Position numbers and translations under genes: made by a program. Below, piece by piece: positions 24,148 to 30,446 of a stretch of DNA of 30,446 nt (positions within the stretch are counted from its first letter, which is position 1; each line of letters opens with the position of its first letter). The notes under the pieces are model-generated. The model made no database searches, was not told where the DNA came from, and was given only the letters and a program-made list of their open reading frames with translations. Source of the stretch: a virus; IMG/VR virus record IMGVR_UViG_3300001356_000004, positions 1 to 30,446 of that record. The stretch is one strand, 5' to 3'.

Positions 24148-24651
24148 TTACCCAATGTCGAGTACATAATCTGCGTCCTTTTCCAAAAGACTGTCACCTG
24201 GTTTCACCACCACGAAACTATCACTCAAAGTTCCCTTGGCTACGGGGGCTGTATCCTGAAGCAGTTTGGCAATCCTCTTCATCACGTTCACGGAGCACGC
24301 TTCGAGTTCCTTCACGATTGCTTGAGGCGTATTGCCCCTGAAGGTAAGCTTGCTCATCTCGTCGCGTGCGATGCTCCAGTACAGACCTTCGTTGATGCGG
24401 ATATAGCCGTATGGTCTTTGAATGGTCATCCATACGACTTCTCCCGTCATCGGATTGTATCCCCTTGTTGTTTTCGGACCTTCCTTGCCTTGACGGACGT
24501 TTCCAAATTCCCAAACTAAAGCATATGCCGCAGCTTCTCCCATAGAAGCCACGCCGGCTTGTATTGTCCTGCTTGGCAATTCAAACTCACTGAGAAACTT
24601 ATCCAGCCCGTCGAATTGCATCACAAGACTTGGTAAGGTCGGCTGCGGCAT
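24148..24651 (-). CDS. HK97 gp10-like neck/tail component
   Basis: A 167-residue protein starting MPQPTLPSLVMQFDGLDKF. It has features of the HK97 gp10 family: YALVWEFGNVRQGKEGP near residue 45, a middle helix (QAIVKELEACSVNVMKRIAKLLQ), and the C-terminal APVAKGTLSDSFVV then DADYVLDIG. Members sit at the head-tail joining region and are sometimes called tail components. No Shine-Dalgarno is obvious; it begins 3 nt after the preceding stop. Moderately sure. Confidence 0.6.
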   Translation of the reverse strand: MPQPTLPSLVMQFDGLDKFLSEFELPSRTIQAGVASMGEAAAYALVWEFGNVRQGKEGPKTTRGYNPMTGEVVWMTIQRPYGYIRINEGLYWSIARDEMSKLTFRGNTPQAIVKELEACSVNVMKRIAKLLQDTAPVAKGTLSDSFVVVKPGDSLLEKDADYVLDIG

Positions 24652-24654
24652 CGC

Positions 24655-25083
24655 TTATTTGAGAATCTGCAAAATACCAACCAGCAGATTGTACGTTGCT
24701 GAATCTGCCCCGCTGGTAATCACACCACCTGTCGGTGCGGTCAAGGATGCAGGTGCGATCATTGACCCACCTAGGATGTAGTAAAGCAGTTCAGCCGCTT
24801 CCTGAAACTTCAGTTGAACTTGCTTTATATTCGCTGTCAGGTCCATGATCGGCCCAGCAGCGGCAAGTTGAGCTGCCTGCGCTGTGGTGCTGAAAGGCGA
24901 GTTGGCGATTGCCGAAGCTATGTCCGTGAGAAGCTGCGTTGAATTGCTTGCTCCGCCACCGACAGACGACAAGTGAGCACCAGACTCGATCTCTTCCCGA
25001 GTGAAGCCCAATGCCAGCAACTGGTCCTCCGTCATCCGGTTAACAAGTTGCTGAAGTCTTTGCAGTTTTTGTTCAAACGTCAT
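24655..25083 (-). CDS. hypothetical virion-module protein, 142 aa
   Basis: It starts MTFEQKLQRLQQLVNRM, with GGAG 6 nt before ATG 25083. The first 35 residues are a charged coil with MTEDQLLALGFTREEIE, then a Ser/Gly/Ala-rich stretch (SVGGGASNSTQLL) and a helical part (NIKQVQLKFQEAAELLYYILGG). The C-terminus is Ala/Thr/Gly-rich. It could be a neck or minor structural protein. No family recognised. Confidence 0.7.
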   Translation of the reverse strand: MTFEQKLQRLQQLVNRMTEDQLLALGFTREEIESGAHLSSVGGGASNSTQLLTDIASAIANSPFSTTAQAAQLAAAGPIMDLTANIKQVQLKFQEAAELLYYILGGSMIAPASLTAPTGGVITSGADSATYNLLVGILQILK

Positions 25084-25093
25084 TTTTTCTCCT

Positions 25094-25402
25094 TTACATT
25101 TGTCCTCTGAATGCGGGATTCCAGTTCACGCTCTGTCGTTTGAATTCCTTAGTAACAGGGCTTAACTGGCTTACAGGTACAGTCGCGCGAGTGGTTACAC
25201 CTCCTGGTCTGGGGATACTCACAACGAAACTCCCCTTTCCAGCAGATGCTAAGATTTGACCAACGATCACTTCCTTCGTCTTGCCGGAAAACCCAACCGG
25301 TTTACGGATCACTACTTGATCCTTTATTTTGAACTCATGCTTCAAGGGCTTGATTCTTGAGTTGAGCCCTTGAGATACATCGACCATTTCACGCAGATTC
25401 AT
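25094..25402 (-). CDS. small beta-rich hypothetical protein
   Basis: A 102-residue basic protein starting MNLREMVDVSQGLNSR, with AGGAGG 5 nt before ATG 25402. Residues 25-80 (HEFKIKDQVVIRKPVGF, VIVGQILASAGKGSFVVSI) have the pattern of an SH3-like small barrel. Neighbours are connector genes, so a head-tail joining role is possible. No family recognised. Confidence 0.65.
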   Translation of the reverse strand: MNLREMVDVSQGLNSRIKPLKHEFKIKDQVVIRKPVGFSGKTKEVIVGQILASAGKGSFVVSIPRPGGVTTRATVPVSQLSPVTKEFKRQSVNWNPAFRGQM

Positions 25403-25410
25403 TTTACCTC

Positions 25411-25929
25411 CTAAGGAACTACGGATTGCTCTGCTCCGGAATCTTGTGCTACGTCCACCCTATTGCATGTCAGCTTCCAGCTTACTGTTTCGCCGGCTAC
25501 TTCTCTGTGAGTATAGAATACAATCTCGTGCATCCTGTTTTCATACACGATACCCACCACTGGAGTTTGTTTGTCCCAATCGAACCATACGGCAATATCA
25601 TCCGGAATATCTGGGTACTGTTCGCGCATGTTCAGGACGAAAGTATGAGACACAACAAACGCCCTAGCACCAATCAAAAGCTTTCCTCCTGACATGCCGA
25701 TGTTGTGCATCGATACGTCTGTTACTTGCGGCGGAGGATCAATCAGAATATCCGTATACCCCGTATTTATGGCAGCAGTTCCAGTCGGGACGTAAGGAAC
25801 ACCCTCTTCCTGAAAGTCTCCTTGTGACTGGAAGTTCTGGAGACGCAGAAATACTTCTAAACCAGCGCGAAGGAAACGCTGCTGGTTGTCTACTAGAATT
25901 CTAAGACCTTCTGCAAACGGAATGCCCAT
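25411..25929 (-). CDS. hypothetical head-tail joining protein, 172 aa
   Basis: It starts MGIPFAEGLRILVDNQQRF, with GAGGAG 4-5 nt before ATG 25929. A leading helix is followed by a Pro-rich loop (YTDILIDPPPQVTDVSMHN) and strands (KLLIGARAFVVSHTFVL, VVGIVYENRMHEIVFYTH). The order after the likely adaptor and before the gp10-like gene suggests a stopper or head-completion protein. That is inference from position only. Confidence 0.55.
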   Translation of the reverse strand: MGIPFAEGLRILVDNQQRFLRAGLEVFLRLQNFQSQGDFQEEGVPYVPTGTAAINTGYTDILIDPPPQVTDVSMHNIGMSGGKLLIGARAFVVSHTFVLNMREQYPDIPDDIAVWFDWDKQTPVVGIVYENRMHEIVFYTHREVAGETVSWKLTCNRVDVAQDSGAEQSVVP

Positions 25930-25936
25930 TTACTCC

Positions 25937-26812
25937 TCAGAAAGCTATGACGTTCTTGAAGTAGTCCAAAATGTTTGCGATGTTGCTGTCGATCAAATCT
26001 GGAGTGAAGCTTACATTCGCAGTACCCGCGGCGGTAATGCTTCGCAGCGCTGACACTCCTCCAGCGCGACTAAGCATATTTTTCACCACCATAGCACACG
26101 CCTGCTTGAGCGGAGTAGGCAGGAAAAAGGGATGGAATCCTGAATTGTACACGATAACGATTTCTGTATATTGAGCGAGATAGATTCCCGCCGGCACCCA
26201 TATCTCTCCCATATCTCCCACCACGTCTATCTTGGTAGCATCAATCGGCGTGAACCCTGGGGGACCTCCAAAGAAACTGGCGATCATCAACGGATTCATT
26301 CCGTAGTTCAAGTCTGGATAGATAGCGAACTCTGATCTCCGAGCATATCCATATCTGCCCGAAGCTCCCAGAATAGGGGATAGAGTATTTCCTGGAATTG
26401 CCGGATTGGAAAGAGTCGATGCTTGGACTCCCGTCCAGAACCAGTTCTTATTGAGGCATGGATTCAAATCTGTGTTGATCGGAGCGTTTGCCGACGCCAT
26501 AAGCGTGTTTACGGTGTTGGCATCAATCCCTACCATTGGCTTGAAACTGACTCTAGTGATGTTGCGGCCCCTAGCCTGAAGTGTGATGCGTTCCATGTAG
26601 GTCGAGTAGATGAGCGAGCCTTGTCCCCATCCATCAGTCCTGCCACAATACTGATCGATGAGTGTGCTCGCTCCATCCACCAATGCTAGGATGTTGGGCT
26701 GCCTGTTCCCGTCGGGCAGCCCAAATCCAGCAGTTTCGTTCTGCATCAGGAACCGTGGTTGAAACGGTCCCCTCAGCGGAATGACTAGCGGAGTTTGAGT
26801 TACATCACCCAT
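25937..26812 (-). CDS. likely head-tail adaptor (connector) protein
   Basis: A 291-residue protein starting MGDVTQTPLVIPLRGP. ATG 26812 overlaps the stop of the endonuclease gene (TGATG) and has AGGA about 10 nt upstream. LVDGASTLIDQYCGRT near residues 45-60 and the following strands (YMERITLQARGRNITRVSF) resemble gp6-like connectors that close the portal; YTEIVIVYNSGF near 220 continues that pattern. The C-terminal helices (PLKQACAMVVKNMLSRAGG) are in keeping. It would have followed the capsid gene directly before the endonuclease gene moved in. Confidence 0.55.
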   Translation of the reverse strand: MGDVTQTPLVIPLRGPFQPRFLMQNETAGFGLPDGNRQPNILALVDGASTLIDQYCGRTDGWGQGSLIYSTYMERITLQARGRNITRVSFKPMVGIDANTVNTLMASANAPINTDLNPCLNKNWFWTGVQASTLSNPAIPGNTLSPILGASGRYGYARRSEFAIYPDLNYGMNPLMIASFFGGPPGFTPIDATKIDVVGDMGEIWVPAGIYLAQYTEIVIVYNSGFHPFFLPTPLKQACAMVVKNMLSRAGGVSALRSITAAGTANVSFTPDLIDSNIANILDYFKNVIAF

Positions 26813-27699
26813 CAGGCGGCTTTCCTAAATTGCAGGACGTTATCCTTTAAGTGTTTGTACTCGAACATCCACAACTGAATGTCTGGGTATAGTTTATGAA
26901 AACGCTTCATCTTAGCGGCGTTCTCTTCAGAAAGGCGTCCCTTCAATTCCACGTAGACTTTCTGCGCTGGAAGATAGAAGTCCGGAGTGTAAGTTTCTCC
27001 CTTCCAGATTCCCCGTCCTACGTGGAAGTATTGTGATTCATATTCCCAGTCTATCCCTCCGGCATCCAACCACAGTGCGAAGGATACTTCCCAACTAGAA
27101 CGCATCTCTATACGACGCTCATCGTCACTGGGATACCAACGTTTGAATAGATTGAATTTGGGAAGGTGCCCCTTGAGCTTGAGAGATGCGGCCATTAGTC
27201 CGGGGTGTTCTTTCTTGGTTAGGCCAGCATTCCAAGATGGCTTACCCGTCTTTTTGAGAGTGTTTGATTTAGCAACATGCCTACGCCATTTCTTATTGTG
27301 GATAGCTTTGATTTGCTTGGCGCGGTAATCTGAGTCGCTCCATAGTTTTTTCATCCTATCAGAGTTGTTTTTTCTTCCCTCATCAGATTTGTTCCATTTT
27401 CGGATTCTCTCGGAGCGTGCTTTTCGTACATCGCAGGATATATTCTCAGCCGCTTCAAGATAAGTTTCACGATGAACTTGCGCCTGTTTCTTGCGAGCCT
27501 TCAGCATCTTAGCGTAGAAAGCCGAGTTATGCCAACGGCGAGAAAGAGACACGCTGATTTTTGGCGCGGCTTTTTTCAAAGCTTCAATATGTCTCTTTCT
27601 AACCTTGGGATCCTTCCAATGTTGCTTGCGTTTGCGTAGCATGTGTTTACGATACCGTTTGTCTCTCCATCTCTTCTTCATTGAATCTGAACGGCTCAT
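26812..27699 (-). CDS. PD-(D/E)XK homing endonuclease next to capsid gene
   Basis: The start is ATG 27699 (MSRSDSMKKRWRDKRY), with GGGAG 7-8 nt upstream; an in-frame start at 27726 lies in the -10 box. The 295-residue, very basic protein has repeated W-(R/K/S)-D-x-x-(Y/V)-R modules in its first 160 residues, a NUMOD3-like KKTGKPSWNAGLTKKEHPG near 167-185, and a PD-(D/E)XK core near 210-265: SSWEVSFALWL, then YTPDFYLP and VYVELKG. It shares this layout with the endonuclease in the helicase gene. The hairpin and promoter at its start suggest that it is silent on read-through transcripts and expressed from its own promoter. Confidence 0.85.
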   Translation of the reverse strand: MSRSDSMKKRWRDKRYRKHMLRKRKQHWKDPKVRKRHIEALKKAAPKISVSLSRRWHNSAFYAKMLKARKKQAQVHRETYLEAAENISCDVRKARSERIRKWNKSDEGRKNNSDRMKKLWSDSDYRAKQIKAIHNKKWRRHVAKSNTLKKTGKPSWNAGLTKKEHPGLMAASLKLKGHLPKFNLFKRWYPSDDERRIEMRSSWEVSFALWLDAGGIDWEYESQYFHVGRGIWKGETYTPDFYLPAQKVYVELKGRLSEENAAKMKRFHKLYPDIQLWMFEYKHLKDNVLQFRKAA

Positions 27700-27745
27700 G
27701 AGTGGTCTCCCGTGTATATTATACAAAGTTGACCACTCATTTCAA
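27698..27745 (-). promoter_or_regulatory. promoter nested in a start-sequestering hairpin
   Basis: On the minus strand TTGAAA (27745-27740), a 16-nt spacer and TATAAT (27723-27718) form a good sigma70-like promoter. ATGAGTGGTC (27740-27731) and GACCACTCAT (27707-27698) are perfectly complementary over 10 bp; the second arm overlaps the start codon at 27699 and the spacer after GGGAG. The loop contains the -10 box. Transcripts starting from this promoter (about 27711) would lack the first arm; read-through transcripts would contain both arms and could hide the start. Confidence 0.7.
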
Positions 27746-27763
27746 ACCGTGATGGCATGACTA

Positions 27764-28573
27764 CTAGCGTACAGTATACCCATGCGAGTGCGCGTACGAA
27801 CTACCCTTTGCAACCACGGCCCCAAACTTCAGGATCGTGAACTGAGCTGCCAAGTTCCCCGTAAGTCCCAACTGGAACACGCGCGGAACCGGTGTCGTAA
27901 GCCAGTGATACTCGATGAATTCCTCAGACAGGATAAGGAACTCATACTGCCTGTACAACTGGCCCGTAGCGGGGTTGGTCTGCCCCGGAGACGACACTGT
28001 GATGAACGGCTCTGGAATGAGAGGTAAGAGTCCCGCCTGAGTGGGGATTGCTTTCACAATCACACCGGGCTGGATCTCCGTCTCGTTGTAGTACAACTGG
28101 AAGGTTTTGGCTTCACGATCAATCAAATCCAACGACACTGGATTTGCATACAGTGCCGAGGGCTTGACCTCAAAGTCAGTTCGTGCAACCATCCCTGCCA
28201 CTTGCGTTTTGAGTCCGTCAATCAGCGAACCTGACGCTGCGATGACGAAGTTCTGAGTGAAACCCGGGACGACTGCGCTTGCTCCAATGGGTTCAAGGAA
28301 CGGAGCGTTGAGAATCTGACCACTCACGCCGAAATAGTTCAACGTGGTGGGCAGAACCAACGATGTATCGTTTCCTGTCCAGAGTTGCTGGTCGTGGAGT
28401 TTGAGTACTCCATCGACGCCGTCAGTCAGGTCCTTGGCCTCAAGGTAAGCGAACTGGCCCTGTTGCTGGTTCACCTCAACATCGAAGATGCCGAAGTTCA
28501 CTTGAGTGACGATGCACTTTAGGGACACAACCATTTCTTGGCGTTCAGGCTGTGACGCTACAGCGGCAATCAC
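27764..28573 (-). CDS. major capsid protein, main part (frameshifted N-terminus)
   Basis: This frame gives 269 residues from GTG 28573 and ends YTVR. It has the look of a major capsid protein: CIVTQVNFGIFDVEVNQQQG, AYLEAKDLTDGVDGVL, DREAKTFQLYYNETEIQPGV, FLILSEEFIEYHWLT. The frame is open upstream to about 28756 without a start codon, and translates as TPATGQPSRYFEQTAIPSA just before the GTG, clearly coding. The N-terminus is in the other frame at 28570-28779. Restoring one base near 28648-28651 joins both into about 338 residues, a usual capsid-protein length. Position after the protease/scaffold gene supports the call. Confidence 0.8.
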   Translation of the reverse strand: MIAAVASQPERQEMVVSLKCIVTQVNFGIFDVEVNQQQGQFAYLEAKDLTDGVDGVLKLHDQQLWTGNDTSLVLPTTLNYFGVSGQILNAPFLEPIGASAVVPGFTQNFVIAASGSLIDGLKTQVAGMVARTDFEVKPSALYANPVSLDLIDREAKTFQLYYNETEIQPGVIVKAIPTQAGLLPLIPEPFITVSSPGQTNPATGQLYRQYEFLILSEEFIEYHWLTTPVPRVFQLGLTGNLAAQFTILKFGAVVAKGSSYAHSHGYTVR

Positions 28574-28779
28574 TCTAGGGTCAGTCGTTCCGGCCGATGG
28601 GATAGCCGTCTGCTCGAAGTAGCGGGACGGTTGTCCGGTTGCTGGTGTATGCGTTGACCAAACACGCCCCTGCGTTTCACCAAATCGAATATCTCGGACT
28701 GGTATTTGTTCGTTTCGATAGCGCCCGGCCCGAGAAAATCCGCGGCGGCTTGCATCCTATTTACCATTCTTGCTCTCAT
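28570..28779 (-). pseudogene. major capsid protein, N-terminal part before frameshift
   Basis: It starts MRARMVNRMQAAADFLG at ATG 28779, with AAGGAG 7 nt upstream, the proper start of the capsid gene. Residues 1-44 (to GVFGQRI) read like a capsid N-terminus (NKYQSEIFDLVKRRG). After that, the frame gives an unlikely low-complexity tail (HQQPDNRPATSSRRL) to a stop at 28570. The true continuation is in the -1 frame. A single missing base, for example in an AA pair, would explain this. It could be a sequencing or assembly error, since this gene must work in a live phage. Confidence 0.75.
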
Positions 28780-28812
28780 TTATTTCTCCTTCTTTTGCGG
28801 ATTTGCTCGACG

Positions 28813-29265
28813 CTACGCGCGCCCTATACGATCAACAACACCTTCATCCAGCAGCCCTTCCTGCTCTGCCAGCATCTTCATGTGGATTCTCTGCTGTGGG
28901 TTGAGCAGGATACCACCCTGTTCTGCCGCTGCGAGAATCTGATCGAAGGCACGAACGGAATACTTCTGACCGTTGAGCCGTGTTTCGTTGAAGTCCACTC
29001 CCACCTTCTCACCGAGACCGACAAGCTCCGTGGACATACGGGAACGGCGCCCCTCAAGCTCTGCGAACCGCGTAGCCTGGGCGGTAACACGTTGCAGCTT
29101 CTTGTTCAGCTTCCGAACCTCATGCGCGTGCTGCTCCGCCTGTGCTTTCATCTGACGCTTGACTTGACGGACGGATGCCTGCAAGTCCCCGATAAGCGCA
29201 GCAGCTTGGATGGTAGCACTGGAAGCCGCCATCTTTTTGCTGTGGAGATTGGGGAATGGTTTCAT
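28813..29265 (-). other. possible internal start for a free scaffold fragment
   Basis: In frame inside the protease-scaffold gene, ATG 29265 (MKPFPNLHSKK) is preceded at 7 nt by AAGGAGG, as good a ribosome site as any in the window. It would give a 150-residue protein with only the coiled coil and C-terminal domain. A second, weaker site is GAGG 7 nt before ATG 29898 (MPKHEKGHRK, 361 residues). The lambda C/Nu3 pair is a known precedent. The GGA GGA AAG AAA codons (GGKK) could also match by chance. Confidence 0.4.
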
Positions 29266-30446
29266 TTTCTTTCCTCCTTTGGCGTGCAGCCTTCCCGTAG
29301 CCACATTCCCCTTGAAGTGCTCTCCCTGCGTGGGCGGTTTGGTGACGTGAGTTTTGCTGCCTTTACTGGAAGCGTCCTTGTTAACTTCTCCCGGCTCTTC
29401 CGATGCGTCCTCAAGTTCCAGATCCTCCATCGCTTCCATGTCGGAACTGGCGCTCTCAGTAGCATCAGCCGAAGATGAAGAATCGTCATCGTCTCCATCT
29501 CCGTTGCCATTCCCCTGACGGCGACCGGCGGCTTCCATGTCGCTGGCAGAAGCGGAAGCATCTTCGGCAGCTTCCATCTCTTCTTCGTCGGATGCCGAAG
29601 AATCGTTAGCTTCGTGGCGAGCAGCGTGGACTACGATTTCATCATCGTCATCCTCATCGTCTCCGTTGCCTTGTGCGGCGGCTTGGATAAGATGCATGCC
29701 TTTGATTTCCTCGAGTCCTTCAAGATAACGTTCGCCTGAGGCTTTGAGTTCCGTCAACACTGGAGCGAGAGCGTTTTGCACTGCACTCCCCAGCGATGCA
29801 CTAATCGCCTGAGTCATAAGGGATACATTCCCGCTGTCTTGTCCTGTATCCTTATGAGCCGCGGCAACCTTTCTGTGTCCTTTTTCATGCTTTGGCATTT
29901 GGTTTCCTCTCTTTCCCTCGGCTGCCGCAGCTACAGCAGCGAGGTCTGTTTTGGTGTAGGCGGCGGCACTCTTCTTTAGAATTGTGCCCCCGGTGAAGCT
30001 GAACTTCTCAAGATTCCAAACATCCGCATCTTCGTCTTGAACATAGACCGAACTTAGCTCCATTGACATACCTAAATCTTGACGACCTTTCAATGCTGCT
30101 GATTCCGGGAAATCGTGAACCCACAAAAATCCCGAAACTTTAACCTTATTCCCTTCAATCCATGCCTTAGTAATAACTCCAACCTTATGTCGTGACGCAT
30201 GAGCCGTTAGACTTTCTGGCTGGTAATTTACGGCCTGTCCAATTAAACCCGGTAGTGCTTCAAGAGCAGCCTTCTTAGAAACATAAATCCGATGTCCTTC
30301 TGATCCGTGGGGTGGTTTGTCTGAAGCCACGTCGGTAAGTAACAATATCCCTGTGAATGGAAGCTTGTTCTCATGTCCATCGTTTATCTTTACGTCTGAA
30401 AAACTTAAAACCGAAGCTCCATAAATCGCGTGAAGTTTTCGAGCGA
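28813..30446 (-). CDS. prohead protease fused to scaffold domain, 5' end outside window
   Basis: The frame is open to the right edge (543 visible residues), so the start is outside; a TTG at 30345 is not the start, as coding sequence (LPFTGILLLTDVASDKPPHG) runs through it. Visible residues about 30-160 are a herpesvirus-assemblin-like prohead protease: SLTAHASRHKVGV (His) and LGMSMELSSV (Ser about 127). Then follows an acidic, Ser/Ala-rich linker (DDDSSSSADATESASS) and a C-terminal scaffold part with a coiled coil (SVRQVKRQMKAQAEQHAHEV) ending VVDRIGRA. It processes and shapes the procapsid built from the capsid protein encoded next. Possible internal starts are noted separately. Confidence 0.8.
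   Translation of the reverse strand, partial: ARKLHAIYGASVLSFSDVKINDGHENKLPFTGILLLTDVASDKPPHGSEGHRIYVSKKAALEALPGLIGQAVNYQPESLTAHASRHKVGVITKAWIEGNKVKVSGFLWVHDFPESAALKGRQDLGMSMELSSVYVQDEDADVWNLEKFSFTGGTILKKSAAAYTKTDLAAVAAAAEGKRGNQMPKHEKGHRKVAAAHKDTGQDSGNVSLMTQAISASLGSAVQNALAPVLTELKASGERYLEGLEEIKGMHLIQAAAQGNGDDEDDDDEIVVHAARHEANDSSASDEEEMEAAEDASASASDMEAAGRRQGNGNGDGDDDDSSSSADATESASSDMEAMEDLELEDASEEPGEVNKDASSKGSKTHVTKPPTQGEHFKGNVATGRLHAKGGKKMKPFPNLHSKKMAASSATIQAAALIGDLQASVRQVKRQMKAQAEQHAHEVRKLNKKLQRVTAQATRFAELEGRRSRMSTELVGLGEKVGVDFNETRLNGQKYSVRAFDQILAAAEQGGILLNPQQRIHMKMLAEQEGLLDEGVVDRIGRA

Noticed and set aside
28640-28660. Programmed frameshift in the capsid gene
   Set aside because: The junction CAACGCATACACC has no X XXY YYZ heptamer, and an N-terminal location would be unusual. 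It is kept as a likely indel.
30343-30345. TTG 30345 as start of the prohead protease
   Set aside because: Typical protease sequence (LPFTGILLLTDVASDKPPHG) continues through it to the window edge without a stop.
1-30446. tRNA genes, CRISPR arrays, integrase, attachment sites
   Set aside because: None was recognised by eye on either strand. Intergenic spaces are too short for most, but a tRNA scan was not possible.

Overview
The window is a continuous stretch of a tailed-phage (Caudoviricetes) genome, or of a metagenomic phage contig. Every gene I can support lies on the minus strand, so transcription runs from the right edge to the left edge. Genes are tightly packed, with many ATGA or TGATG stop/start overlaps, strong Shine-Dalgarno sites (AGGAGG-like), ATG/GTG/TTG starts and sigma70-like promoters, so the host is a bacterium. 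The host group cannot be named from this sequence. A long tape-measure protein, a G/GT-type pair of tail chaperones and a single tail-tube gene with no sheath gene point to a siphovirus (long, non-contractile tail). No integrase, repressor, tRNA or CRISPR array was recognised.

The right half (30446 to 8451) is the virion module, in transcription order: a prohead protease fused to a scaffold domain (5' end outside the window); the major capsid protein (frameshifted near its N-terminus in this sequence); a homing endonuclease gene; a likely head-tail adaptor and several small neck/connector genes; an HK97 gp10-like protein; a pentapeptide-repeat protein; a tail-terminator-like protein; the tail tube; a terminator; the tail assembly chaperone with a -1 programmed frameshift; an HNH homing endonuclease; the 2271-residue tape measure; and a 1655-residue tail-tip/receptor-binding protein.

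The left half (8432 to 1) is the DNA-replication module: an SF2 helicase split into its two RecA-like lobes by a PD-(D/E)XK homing endonuclease gene; a terminator; four small genes; a DnaB-like replicative helicase; six small genes, several with His/Lys- or Cys-rich segments; a DnaG-like TOPRIM primase; and a zinc-motif protein cut by the left edge.

The most notable signals are regulatory or mobile. (1) The endonuclease gene after the capsid gene has a promoter -10 box inside the loop of a perfect 10-bp inverted repeat whose downstream arm covers the start codon; this arrangement is known from T4 endonucleases. (2) Two 91-bp intergenic elements, 9 kb apart, sit 11-12 nt after a stop codon and just before the tail-tip and replicative-helicase genes; each can fold back on its conserved strand by different base pairs. 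(3) The helicase is split by a homing endonuclease. (4) A T TTT TTC slippery site joins the tail chaperone ORFs. (5) The major capsid gene is broken by a one-base discrepancy. (6) A short His/Lys-rich coding cassette recurs at gene ends and carries the ribosome binding site of the next gene. (7) There are possible internal starts for a free scaffold protein. Gaps between genes are all shorter than 300 bases.
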